Assembly: GCA_921293015.1 (NCBI GenBank)
Contig: OV121092.1
Location: 32,061,764-32,125,763 of the forward strand
Reading direction: 5' to 3'
Origin: Phorcus lineatus
Lineage: Eukaryota > Mollusca > Gastropoda > Trochida > Trochidae
DNA length: 64,000 nucleotides
The translations under genes and the position numbers were made by a program. The notes below the pieces were generated by a model. The model made no database searches. It was not told the origin of the DNA and was given only the letters and a program-made list of their open reading frames with translations. Numbering within the stretch: the stretch's first letter is position 1; each line of letters starts with the position of its first letter. Positions 37,290 through 48,222 of this stretch are shown piece by piece.

Positions 37290-39854
37290 TTAAGAATTGT
37301 TAAATCTATTTGAAGAGCTTATGAAGAAATGAACCGATTTCAGTATTTTCTGGTTTAAATTTTTATCCCCGTTTTGTTTCCCGAACAGGACTGTATTTAA
37401 GTCATATCCCATTTTGTAAAAATAGCATTCAGTTCTCAGAAGTAGGTAATTTGGACAGATAAAAAAGTAATGGAATGCATCTTCAATATTGTGGCCACAT
37501 GAGCAGGCGGGTGTGTCAGAAATATATATTTTGAATTTGTCTCCATTTAGGTCACTGGAGCCAATCCTAAGGCGGCAATGTGCGATTTGTAAGAAATAAG
37601 AATAATGGGATTCATTATTTTGTATTAATTGTTTAAATTTTCGCAGAGACGTGGCATTTTTTATATCGTCCGGAAGCATATTCCAACGCCGTGTTGTATC
37701 TGGGATAAAAGATTTTGCAAAAAATTTGGTTCTACATGGTGCATTTTGGAGATCTGACTGATTTCTTAAATCATAATTTGAAGCTTGGCTGACTTGACTG
37801 GACACAAGGTCACTAAGATAGTCTGGTGTTAAATTATTGATCATTTTGTAAAATAAACACAGTTTTGAATCACTTCTCCTATCCTTTAACGGCTTTGTAT
37901 TCGTCTCTTTATAAATACTATCGTGACTTGTTCCTCTTACCGTGCCACAAATTGTTCGTAATGCGTCAAGGTGTAGTTTCTCAAGTAATAGTTCTTGTTG
38001 TATAGTACAGTTGTCCCAGATGGTGCTACAATAATCAAAGTGCGGTAAGATGAAAGAGTTGAACATAATTTCTTGGCTTTTTCTGGAAAGTCGATATTTG
38101 AAACTCCTAAAACAATTAACCATTGGGCTTACCTTTTTCACAATATTTTCAACGTGAGAGTTCCATTGACAATTATTTTGTAACGTTAGACCTAAGTGTT
38201 TATGTTCTTGTGTGTCAACTATGACTGTGCCGCTCATTTTTATTGGCGGAATAATACTAGGGCTGTTTTTGCGAGAAAATGTAATTGTTTCGGTTTTATC
38301 CGGATTGAAGTTTACCTGCCATGTTTTTGCCCAATTTACAATGTGTTCGATATCAGAGTTAAGTTTTGAAGCTGTTGTATTTGGATCTCCGACAATAACA
38401 TATAGAGAGGTATCGTCAGCAAATAATCGTATATTACAGTCGATGCCTTCAACGATATCATTTATATAGATAAGAAAAAGTAACGGCCCAAGAACCGATC
38501 CTTGGGGAACGCCTGCCTTGACTCGATTTATGTCGGAGTGTTGTCCCTGAATTACTACCCGTTGTGTTCTATTTGTTAAGTAACTTTCGAACCATTTTAG
38601 TAGTGATCCCCGAATTCCTTTGGATTCAAGTTTTAATAATATCCCCTTATGCCATACTTTGTCAAATGCTTTACTGATATCGCAAAACACAGCTTTCACT
38701 TCTTTACCATTGTCTAATGCTCTTACAATTGAATCGTACAGATATGTCAATTGGTAAACAGTGGAGTCTCCGGGCATAAAGCCTGATTGAAGATTTGTGA
38801 GGCGATTATTATCTCTTAAGAAATTGAAGACATATTTGAACACACATTTTTCGAAACACTTAGATAAGCAGCTTGTCAATGCCACGGGTCTGTAGTTACG
38901 ACAGTCATTGACGGAGTCTTTTTTATGGATAGGAATTACGGAAGCGTCTTTCCATATGCTAGGGAAAGTTGAAGATTGAAGAGATGTATTAAATATATTA
39001 CATAATGGTGTCGATATTTTACTAGCTAAGAGTTTAATTAGATTGTTGCCGATTCCATCTGGCCCGGTGGCTTTACTGGTATCAACGGAGAGAAGTATAT
39101 CTTGCACTTCTTGCACAGATAAGTTGATATCACATAGGGTCTGGCCTGTTTCGAAATGTATGTCTGGTAATTCTTTGTCAGGAAAAGGTACTTTCGACTG
39201 CTCAGAGAAATAATTATTTAATGCATTCGCAATCTCGCCGGTATCAGTAATAATATCTCCATTGTGAAATAAGGGGGGAAATTGGATAGAGTCAGATTTT
39301 GTTTTCAAGTATGACTTTACCACGCACCACCATAATTTAGTATTTGGCGAGTTATTTATTTTATCATCAAGTTTGGAAGCATAGTCTAATTTGGCTTTTC
39401 TTATAGCAGATATAACACTGTTTCTTATTTGTCTAAATAAACTCCAGTCATTGGCTCTGTTTAAGCGTTTTGCCAATTTATGTTGGCGTTTTCTTTTGCG
39501 AATTAATCTACGTATTTCTGAATTCATCCACGGTACGTCGCGAGGTCTTATGAGGGCTGTTTTGTTTGGTATGCAATCATCTCGTACTTTAGTAATTATG
39601 TTCATAAAAAATTCTAACTTACTGTTTACGGTAGGAAAATCATTTAATGATTTCCAGTCAATATGTGCAAAATTTCGTTGAAGTAAGTCATTATTAACTT
39701 TAGAATAGTCGTAAATCTTTCTAGAATAATTTGGAATATTATTAATATTTGTCCTAACATGAGTATACACTGGACAGTGGTCACTACAGAATGGATCCAT
39801 AACGCCTGAATCGACAACAAGATTAGGACAGGAGACAAATATCAGATCAATCAA
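37290..39854 (-). CDS. LINE ORF: end of endonuclease, reverse transcriptase, C-terminal region
   Basis: A frame of about 850 codons, open beyond the marked start. Near the N-terminus FCSDHCPVYTHV is the last catalytic motif of the exonuclease-endonuclease-phosphatase fold. The reverse transcriptase spans about residues 260-530: ATGPDGIGNNLIK (262), NYRPVALTSCLSKCFEK (320), FCDISKAFDKVWH (390, first catalytic Asp), GVPQGSVLGPLLF (448) and FADDTSLYV (478, catalytic Asp pair). The C-terminus has PACSCGHNIEDAFHYFFICP, a Cys/His pattern seen at the end of related LINE proteins. All RT boxes look intact. The start chosen is arbitrary because translation should enter from the upstream endonuclease frame. 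Confidence 0.9.
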   Translation of the reverse strand: MIDLIFVSCPNLVVDSGVMDPFCSDHCPVYTHVRTNINNIPNYSRKIYDYSKVNNDLLQRNFAHIDWKSLNDFPTVNSKLEFFMNIITKVRDDCIPNKTALIRPRDVPWMNSEIRRLIRKRKRQHKLAKRLNRANDWSLFRQIRNSVISAIRKAKLDYASKLDDKINNSPNTKLWWCVVKSYLKTKSDSIQFPPLFHNGDIITDTGEIANALNNYFSEQSKVPFPDKELPDIHFETGQTLCDINLSVQEVQDILLSVDTSKATGPDGIGNNLIKLLASKISTPLCNIFNTSLQSSTFPSIWKDASVIPIHKKDSVNDCRNYRPVALTSCLSKCFEKCVFKYVFNFLRDNNRLTNLQSGFMPGDSTVYQLTYLYDSIVRALDNGKEVKAVFCDISKAFDKVWHKGILLKLESKGIRGSLLKWFESYLTNRTQRVVIQGQHSDINRVKAGVPQGSVLGPLLFLIYINDIVEGIDCNIRLFADDTSLYVIVGDPNTTASKLNSDIEHIVNWAKTWQVNFNPDKTETITFSRKNSPSIIPPIKMSGTVIVDTQEHKHLGLTLQNNCQWNSHVENIVKKVSPMVNCFRSFKYRLSRKSQEIMFNSFILPHFDYCSTIWDNCTIQQELLLEKLHLDALRTICGTVRGTSHDSIYKETNTKPLKDRRSDSKLCLFYKMINNLTPDYLSDLVSSQVSQASNYDLRNQSDLQNAPCRTKFFAKSFIPDTTRRWNMLPDDIKNATSLRKFKQLIQNNESHYSYFLQIAHCRLRIGSSDLNGDKFKIYISDTPACSCGHNIEDAFHYFFICPNYLLLRTECYFYKMGYDLNTVLFGKQNGDKNLNQKILKSVHFFISSSNRFNNS

Positions 39855-39885
39855 AGAGCGCGAAATGCGGGTTATTCTTGTAGGT

Positions 39886-40497
39886 TCAGTTATAAGTTGT
39901 TGTAGATTGTAGGTTGAGAGTAGTGTTTTTTATCTTGGTACTATTATCATTAAGGAGATTGATGTTGAAATCACCGCAGATAATTGTATTTAAATTAAGA
40001 TCGATAGCGTCTCCTATAGACTGATCAATAAGATCAAAGTAGTATTCACTTTTGTCAGCGCGATAAAAATTTCCGATCACGAACGAGTGGCCTTTGCTTA
40101 AAACCTTCACCCAAACTGCTTCAAGTCCGTCAATTTCGAGATCATGTAATCGACATACGACTAGATTAGATTTGACATATATTGCTACGCCTCCGCCCCT
40201 CGAGTCTCTATCTCTTCTAAACGGAGGATGAAATCCATGTATCAAAATGTCTTTGTCAGCAATACCATCATGTAACCATGTCTCGGATATACATATGACG
40301 TCATAGTCCTTCAGTTCGGTGTGAACAAGGTCTAATTGATCCTTTAAACTACAAACGTTGATGTGAGTTATCTTTAATAATTTCTTGGCTGAGCTTGGTC
40401 CAGGGTTAGGGTGGATATCGCCACAAAGTAAGAGGAGTATAACTGATAATATAGAGAATCTCAAATCATAAAGGCAAAGAACCATTAGGGAGTACAT
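39886..40497 (-). CDS. LINE ORF N-terminal part: 2A-like motif and endonuclease
   Basis: 203 codons. A hydrophobic start (LSVILLLL) runs into CGDIHPNPGP at residues 25-34, matching the 2A ribosome-skipping signature D(V/I)ExNPGP except that His stands where Glu is usual. Then follow endonuclease motifs: THINVCSLKDQ (44), ISETWLHDG (70, catalytic Glu), GGGVAIYVK (101) and ICGDFNINLL (173, catalytic Asp/Asn). The frame ends NLQSTTTYN then TGA, whereas the +1-shifted frame reads YNLQQLITEPTRITRIS and continues into the RT ORF. An A6 run just upstream (AAGATAAAAAACACT) with one A too many would explain the shift. Confidence 0.85.
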   Translation of the reverse strand: MYSLMVLCLYDLRFSILSVILLLLCGDIHPNPGPSSAKKLLKITHINVCSLKDQLDLVHTELKDYDVICISETWLHDGIADKDILIHGFHPPFRRDRDSRGGGVAIYVKSNLVVCRLHDLEIDGLEAVWVKVLSKGHSFVIGNFYRADKSEYYFDLIDQSIGDAIDLNLNTIICGDFNINLLNDNSTKIKNTTLNLQSTTTYN

Positions 40498-41307
40498 GAT
40501 GGTATTGATGTTATACTTAAATTAGAATTGTGACAAAACAAACCCACTCTTTGCCTATATTGAACAATATCAACCGGCATTGTCAATGGTAAAATATGAA
40601 AGAGGATAAAGAAGGCAAGAGTGGGTGTCTAATAACAATAACTTTTCAAACAACTTCAACGATTCGGCCAGAGAGTTTTCGGTTTCATCATTTAAGTACA
40701 TGTTTGTTGTATCACAATCAAAATATATCAAAGTCAAGAAAGAGGTCTGAAAAGAAAAGTCTTCTTGTGAATATAACCAAAATAAAATAAGAGAGAAAAG
40801 AAAATAAGTGATGATCTCTGTCATCGTAAAGACAAAATATAAACAAAGGAAGAGTAAGTTCCCCTGGCGAGTCAAGCATATATATGACATTAGGTTGACC
40901 TATGACCTGAACGACATGCACGTGAGAAGCGGACAGGTGACACTGGTAGTGACAATGTTCGATGTGTAGATGAATCTGTGACATGTGTTCAATATTCAGT
41001 GGATTGAATATGATAATTCTTTGGAAATTAAGTTATCTAAACATGTGGTGAGTACATTTCACGTGCACTTGATTAATAATTTAAAGTATAATGTTGAGGT
41101 GTATGTACACGTGCATCACTATAACCAGAGAGGATTAATCAAATGAGATAACTATTACCTAAATGTTCATTGACTAAAATCATATCGTTTATACTTACGT
41201 ATATATACGTATATATATCAAGTCAAGCAGTAAGAAGTGTAGTTGATATTAATTGTTATATTGTTCAGACTTTCATAGTGTTATACCATTATATGAAGAA
41301 ATCGTGT

Positions 41308-41685
41308 ACAGATGTATTTCGGAACATTGCAATCATAACCATCCAACTCATGTAAAACTCGAGATGCAAAAGTCTATTTCGCAAGGCTGATTTTACAACT
41401 CTTCATTTTTCATTTACCAATTGTAAAACGTAACTTGTAGCATTGCTAAATGTGTATATCCCTCTTATTTGAAATACAAAAATGACTTTCGACTTTGACA
41501 TTTCTAGAATTACATTTGAACTTTGTAAAGTTGAGAACAGAAAGTTGAGTTTTACAGGATTGAAATGTTAGGTTTGCATACTTGGACTTGTCTTTTCGAG
41601 AATTGCATGGTTGAGAACGACATGTTACAACTTGCGAATGACGAGTTTACATGATTTCATTTTTGGCACACATCCCCTTCCATAG
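41308..41685 (-). repeat. Right terminal inverted repeat, outer part
   Basis: Reverse complement of about 34646-35020, ending CCCCTTCCATAG, with only a few substitutions. Separated from its inner part by the LINE. Confidence 0.85.
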
Positions 41686-41963
41686 CAAACTGCCATTTTC
41701 AACATTATTATAGTGTGTATGTTATTGTAATTAATTAAATTATTCAAAACTAATGAGTGAGTGTTTCCTGAGTGAACTCACTGCTAATTTCTTATTCGTT
41801 TCCTGAGTGAACACATTTCATCCATTCCACATTTTTTGTAAAACCAGAGCCTTAATCCCTTGAAACAACAATGTTGTAACAACATTGTACTTCAAAGGAT
41901 TTCTACCTCGACCCAAAGGTCGAACTCACGGTACCTATAGGATAGAAAAGCGCCATTTTGCCA

Positions 41964-43917
41964 TTGGCGAGTTATTTATTTTATCATCAAGTTTGGAAGC
42001 ATAGTCTAATTTGGCTTTTCTTATAGCAGATATAACACTGTTTCTTATTTGTCTAAATAAACTCCAGTCATTGGCTCTGTTTAAGCGTTTTGCCAATTTA
42101 TGTTGGCGTTTTCTTTTGCGAATTAATCTACGTATTTCTGAATTCATCCACGGTACGTCGCGAGGTCTTATGAGGGCTGTTTTGTTTGGTATGCAATCAT
42201 CTCGTACTTTAGTAATTATGTTCATAAAAAATTCTAACTTACTGTTTACGGTAGGAAAATCATTTAATGATTTCCAGTCAATATGTGCAAAATTTCGTTG
42301 AAGTAAGTCATTATTAACTTTAGAATAGTCGTAAATCTTTCTAGAATAATTTGGAATATTATTAATATTTGTCCTAACATGAGTATACACTGGACAGTGG
42401 TCACTACAGAATGGATCCATAACGCCTGAATCGACAACAAGATTAGGACAGGAGACAAATATCAGATCAATCAAAGAGCGCGAAATGCGGGTTATTCTTG
42501 TAGGTTCAGTTATAAGTTGTTGTAGATTGTAGGTTGAGAGTAGTGTTTTTTATCTTGGTACTATTATCATTAAGGAGATTGATGTTGAAATCACCGCAGA
42601 TAATTGTATTTAAATTAAGATCGATAGCGTCTCCTATAGACTGATCAATAAGATCAAAGTAGTATTCACTTTTGTCAGCGCGATAAAAATTTCCGATCAC
42701 GAACGAGTGGCCTTTGCTTAAAACCTTCACCCAAACTGCTTCAAGTCCGTCAATTTCGAGATCATGTAATCGACATACGACTAGATTAGATTTGACATAT
42801 ATTGCTACGCCTCCGCCCCTCGAGTCTCTATCTCTTCTAAACGGAGGATGAAATCCATGTATCAAAATGTCTTTGTCAGCAATACCATCATGTAACCATG
42901 TCTCGGATATACATATGACGTCATAGTCCTTCAGTTCGGTGTGAACAAGGTCTAATTGATCCTTTAAACTACAAACGTTGATGTGAGTTATCTTTAATAA
43001 TTTCTTGGCTGAGCTTGGTCCAGGGTTAGGGTGGATATCGCCACAAAGTAAGAGGAGTATAACTGATAATATAGAGAATCTCAAATCATAAAGGCAAAGA
43101 ACCATTAGGGAGTACATGATGGTATTGATGTTATACTTAAATTAGAATTGTGACAAAACAAACCCACTCTTTGCCTATATTGAACAATATCAACCGGCAT
43201 TGTCAATGGTAAAATATGAAAGAGGATAAAGAAGGCAAGAGTGGGTGTCTAATAACAATAACTTTTCAAACAACTTCAACGATTCGGCCAGAGAGTTTTC
43301 GGTTTCATCATTTAAGTACATGTTTGTTGTATCACAATCAAAATATATCAAAGTCAAGAAAGAGGTCTGAAAAGAAAAGTCTTCTTGTGAATATAACCAA
43401 AATAAAATAAGAGAGAAAAGAAAATAAGTGATGATCTCTGTCATCGTAAAGACAAAATATAAACAAAGGAAGAGTAAGTTCCCCTGGCGAGTCAAGCATA
43501 TATATGACATTAGGTTGACCTATGACCTGAACGACATGCACGTGAGAAGCGGACAGGTGACACTGGTAGTGACAATGTTCGATGTGTAGATGAATCTGTG
43601 ACATGTGTTCAATATTCAGTGGATTGAATATGATAATTCTTTGGAAATTAAGTTATCTAAACATGTGGTGAGTACATTTCACGTGCACTTGATTAATAAT
43701 TTAAAGTATAATGTTGAGGTGTATGTACACGTGCATCACTATAACCAGAGAGGATTAATCAAATGAGATAACTATTACCTAAATGTTCATTGACTAAAAT
43801 CATATCGTTTATACTTACGTATATATACGTATATATATCAAGTCAAGCAGTAAGAAGTGTAGTTGATATTAATTGTTATATTGTTCAGACTTTCATAGTG
43901 TTATACCATTATATGAA
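41964..43917 (-). pseudogene. LINE 5' part in duplicated copy, lacking reverse transcriptase
   Basis: Carries the same endonuclease ORF with the 2A-like motif (42506-43117) and the first 165 or so codons of the RT-containing ORF (to 41964). That ORF then runs across the duplication joint into flank, reading NNSPMAKWRFSIL and a stop at 41935. It lacks the reverse transcriptase domain and 3' end, so it cannot retrotranspose by itself, but its 5'UTR and first ORF are intact copies. Confidence 0.85.
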
Positions 43918-43927
43918 GAAATCGTGT

Positions 43928-44305
43928 ACAGATGTATTTCGGAACATTGCAATCATAACCATCCAACTCATGTAAAACTCGAGATGCAAAAGTCTATTTC
44001 GCAAGGCTGATTTTACAACTCTTCATTTTTCATTTACCAATTGTAAAACGTAACTTGTAGCATTGCTAAATGTGTATATCCCTCTTATTTGAAATACAAA
44101 AATGACTTTCGACTTTGACATTTCTAGAATTACATTTGAACTTTGTAAAGTTGAGAACAGAAAGTTGAGTTTTACAGGATTGAAATGTTAGGTTTGCATA
44201 CTTGGACTTGTCTTTTCGAGAATTGCATGGTTGAGAACGACATGTTACAACTTGCGAATGACGAGTTTACATGATTTCATTTTTGGCACACATCCCCTTC
44301 CATAG
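43928..44305 (-). repeat. Outer right TIR, duplicated copy
   Basis: The same sequence as 41308-41685 displaced by 2,620 bases; the third occurrence of this segment in the window, counting the left TIR. Confidence 0.85.
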
Positions 44306-45522
44306 CAAACTGCCATTTTCAACATTATTATAGTGTGTATGTTATTGTAATTAATTAAATTATTCAAAACTAATGAGTGAGTGTTTCCTGAGTGAACTCA
44401 CTGCTAATTTCTTATTCGTTTCCTGAGTGAACACATTTCATCCATTCCACATTTTTTGTAAAACCAGAGCCTTAATCCCTTGAAACAACAATGTTGTAAC
44501 AACATTGTACTTCAAAGGATTTCTACCTCGACCCAAAGGTCGAACTCACGGTACCTATAGGATAGAAAAGCGCCATTTTGCCATTGTGGCCCGAAGTCAC
44601 GACCTCGCTTCATTATAAGGGTTTTATCTCATATCCTACACAATGTCATATTCAATAAATTAAAGTCGATTCCTTATTAAAGTATATTCTAATCATTGAC
44701 TGGTAGAGATTCTCGTTAACGTTTTTACTTTTGCCAAAAGCCTCGTCGAAACATGGATTCGACCTGAACGTTTGATTATTATTGAAACGCAGATACCCCG
44801 TAGCACGTAGTCCGAAATTGAAGTTGTAAATCAATTGTATGCGAGTTGATACCATACATAAAGATTGACAAAGACAACGATTAACTGTTTAAAGGATAAC
44901 ACCTGATACCCATAGTCAAGGGTTTTTCCATTGATCTGTTTTACATATCGAGACTTCTTGAAATGTGTTGTGCTACCTGGTCAAAATTTTACCGATTTGA
45001 CATTTCCGTTTAGCCAGCCATCTGTCGCGATTTCTGTCTGTTGTGTATCCTATAGACTATTAGTGTCGTAGAGATAAATTTTTTTAGGATTTTATATTAA
45101 TTCTAACGATAATTTTCGATCTCCTTTGACAACAAATATTTTACCCAAATCATATTGGACAAGCGGAAGGCCTTGACGATGGAACTACCTCATTCCGACG
45201 CATGTGCAATGTAAACGGAAGTTAGGATGGTCTTTTATTACACTTTCGGGTGGACCTGCCCTTTGTGTGACATGTTGGCCGATGTTGCTTAATGATATCG
45301 GTCAAGGACGACAACTACATGAAACAGCTTACCGCCATATTGATAAAAGTGCATGTCCTCCATTTTGATTGATTAATGTAGCAGAAATCTCCTTGTTCAT
45401 TCTGAAAACACACATGCACACGCTCTTAAAAGTTTGTAACCAATGTACACACAACAAAAAAGTGCCCACTTTTCCGATTTTGCTGTTAATGAAAACCTAC
45501 CGACGGCAATCACGATGCTCAC

Positions 45523-45626
45523 AGATGACATAATTTCTGTGAGTATCGTAAGTGAGTGAGTTGGGGCACGTTTTTTAACGTGCCCCAACTCACTCACTCA
45601 CGATGCTCACAGAAATTATGTCATCT
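45523..45626. repeat. Near-perfect hairpin, 50-bp arms, 4-base loop
   Basis: The left arm 45523-45572 (AGATGACATAATTTCTGTGA through TTGGGGCACGTT) is matched by the right arm 45577-45626 with two mismatches; the loop is TTTT. A partial extra copy of CACGATGCTCACAG precedes the left arm at 45511 and occurs within the right arm. No obvious target duplication. It could be a minimal foldback element, a replication fold-back event, or an assembly or library artefact. Confidence 0.9.
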
Positions 45627-48097
45627 GGAATAACGATGTTGGTTGGCATTATTGGGGTTCAAGTGATGCATCACCCTCGACAACCTAGGGTAAACGTTCC
45701 AATAAGTTTCCACTTTACCCTGGATACCGGGTAGGCATTACACGGAAATTACTGGCCTAGCCTGCCCAAGATTATCGAGGATGGTCAACCAAATTCATGT
45801 TAAATTATTTATATTTATTGAATTAGAAGATGATAGACAAATGATAGAAAACTTGAATAATTGAATTGTGCCGCTATGTGGGTTTTATCGTATCTAATTC
45901 GAAGAATCGCCGTGCTCCTGTCCACGTGATGCGCGTGTTTTAAATTAGCCAAGTACTAGTATGTTAGTTTTGAATCGCTTAACAATATTAACTAGTTAAC
46001 TAACTGAACGAGTGTTAGTTTGATCAAAGAACATACGTGCATTGTCCAAGTTTATGACATGTTTTATAATGATTTAATTTTTTAGAGTTAAAAGAACCCA
46101 GCGTATGTTATGGCATGTAATCCTTTAAACGTATCTGTATTCCCAAATCATCTGATTGACGCCCGTGTGACATTAAGGAAAATCAGAGTTATATGGTTGG
46201 CAAAGGAGCATGCATGCACGATGCATTTCAATTACCCATCATGTCCCCTCATTCAACTGAAAATATTGTTTTTCATTTCTCTCGTTGGTCAAAATAATTT
46301 GATTATTTAGTTCATTTATTGAAATGACACGTCGACAACTGCCACAGGCAATAGAGGGGCAAATATAGGCATTAAAACTGCCAGGATGTTCGTAAGATAA
46401 TTTGGACCTACACAAATATAGAACAAAGATTCGGGAAAATGAAGGCGTCAATCATAGGAGTACAAACATGTTGACACGTCACCCTCCCGCAATATAAAGG
46501 AGACTTTAACTTTCTTGGATGAACAATTATGGTATGATGACCTTGCCAGGTTGACCACGATGCAAAGGATGACTATTGACCTAATTGGCGATAGCGATGG
46601 GCAATCGTGACCCACTACTGCAAACGCTATTGTGGTAGTTTTTAGGATCCAAACAAATTACATTATAGCTATAATACAAAATCAACCTCTGATTGATAAA
46701 ACGTATTTCCGTTTACCACTCTAAAACAAATTGTTCATCTTGAGATATAAAGAAATGAAATTAATTCAAATAAACTTGCTTCGAATATACAAGTCATCAT
46801 AAATAAAACTAATAGAGGATACCATTGATAATTGACCTTACTAGTTATGAAACCAATCTTTAGCGATGGCAATGCTAGTGCTGCATTCCTATTCTTACAA
46901 CTGAAAGCGGCGAGTTTATGGCCAGCTGTACATGATGATCTCAATCCCTTAGAACGCTTGTGAGATATTTTGGATGATGAACGCAACAGTATTCTTCAGA
47001 ACCAAATAGGAAGAATTATCAAAGGAATTGAGAGGCGTCTGGAATGAGTACTCCTGGCAATTGTGGGGTGTACATGATGATACTGATGGAAAGCCGTATT
47101 CTTTCCAGTAGAACATTATTCTTTGCTCGAATGAACCAGATCATGAATGATGCTGAAATGTACGCCTTTGAATGACATTATGTCGTTTAATCAGATATTC
47201 TAATATACCAGATTTAGTATCATATTTATTTCCTTCTTAAACCTTCCCTTTTCACGAAAATATCCTCGGAATACGTTCAAATTGATATTCTCCACGTCAC
47301 AGGACGCTACTATAAATAAAAGGTGCGTTGCTTGATTAATTTCCATATGTTTAGAAGTAAAGGACACACATTGAGAACTATCCTTTATCTGTTTAAACGA
47401 ATATAACTGTAAAGTTTGTTAGATTCGTTCAAGACAAATGTTCTGTCGTAAGAAACCATTACTTATGATATCGTTTCAATGAAGACTATAAGCATTATAG
47501 CAAAATATAGATTTTACCACAAATGGAAAATCTAGGAATCATTTTTTAACTTGTATAACACTTTGGATAAGTTTGGACGTATGTATTTAGGTGATGTGTT
47601 GTGGACTACATGGCTACCTAAATGCTATGTTATTTGTAACAGAAAACATGAAAAATTGCATTAATTATGCAAATGAGAGTAAGTATATGTACCTAAAACG
47701 TACAAAAAGACCTCTACAAATCATCGTCATGCTATATGTCATGTTTCGTGACAAGTGCACTATGCGTGTCAGAACGGAACACAAAAAACATGATAGACTA
47801 CGGACTTTGGACTGACACACTGTCTTAAATTCCCTTTAGAGGCGAAAACATTATCTTGACAGGATATAATACTTTTACGATTAATATTCGTCTTGTTTGG
47901 CCAGACGGAAGTTAAAGTTTGGAGTTTGCTGCGAATGCCGTTTACAGCATCGCTCATCACAATTCCGTTTCCTCCTGCTTTACTCATGTTTCTTTCATCC
48001 AGGATTAGGCTTAATTCTTCATGGTCTCGAACAGCGCAATACTTCAATCCTGCCCTCATATGGTTTACATTACTCAAAGGAAATAGGAAAAGTTAAC

Positions 48098-48100
<3 letters not shown>

Positions 48101-48153
<53 letters not shown>

Positions 48154-48175
48154 AGAGAGAGAATGAGAGAGAGAG

Positions 48176-48213
<38 letters not shown>

Positions 48214-48222
48214 AGAGAGAGG
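48101..48222. repeat. (GA)n microsatellite
   Basis: GA dinucleotide run interrupted by four GAAT variants at fairly regular spacing. The Arg-Glu frame across it is an artefact. Confidence 0.95.

Larger units (their letters stand above)
37063..41297 (-). mobile_element. CR1/L2-group LINE, near full length, with 10-bp target duplication
   Basis: A minus-strand non-LTR retrotransposon of 4,235 bp is flanked by GAAATCGTGT at 37053-37062 and 41298-41307. The unbroken other TIR arm has a single copy at the matching site, which proves the insertion. The order is 5'UTR of about 0.8 kb (40498-41297), an apurinic-type endonuclease, reverse transcriptase and a C-terminal Cys/His segment, then a 3'UTR of about 0.23 kb ending AATAAAATATGTTTAAAAC. 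The coding region is in two frames that overlap near 39.9 kb. The endonuclease plus RT order and the C-terminal CSCG..ED.FHYFF motif place it in the CR1/L2/Rex1 assemblage; the exact clade needs a tree. Confidence 0.9.
34646..41685. mobile_element. Long-TIR DNA element split by a LINE insertion
   Basis: The left terminal inverted repeat is 34646-35230 (585 bp). Its reverse complement is found as 36863-37062 plus 41308-41685, the break being the LINE at 37063-41297. The two arms are nearly identical, so the element is young. Without the LINE it would be about 2.8 kb with a 1.6-kb non-coding centre (35231-36862). The word CAAACT occurs at 34642 and again at 41686, a possible target duplication whose exact limits are ambiguous. 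TIRs of this length fit MULE-like or foldback non-autonomous elements. The family is not identified. Confidence 0.75.
39344..41963. repeat. Tandem duplication, copy 1 (2,620 bp)
   Basis: This block carries the 5' half of the LINE, the outer right TIR of the long-TIR element and about 280 bp of flank. It is repeated directly behind itself at 41964-44583. Lines compared across the two copies are identical. The junctions share only TTG (TTTGGCGAG at the start, CCATTGGCGAG at the join, CCATTGTGGC at the end), a microhomology. Confidence 0.9.
41964..44583. repeat. Tandem duplication, copy 2
   Basis: Second copy of 39344-41963. It holds the LINE 5' part (41964-43917), the right target-duplication word at 43918-43927 and the outer TIR (43928-44305), then the same flank to 44583. 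Confidence 0.9.

Noticed and set aside
40570-40984. Frames of 88-106 codons in the LINE 5' region as a possible ORF1
   Set aside because: Hydrophobic or His-rich composition with no coiled coil, zinc knuckle or other ORF1 motif. Best read as 5'UTR.
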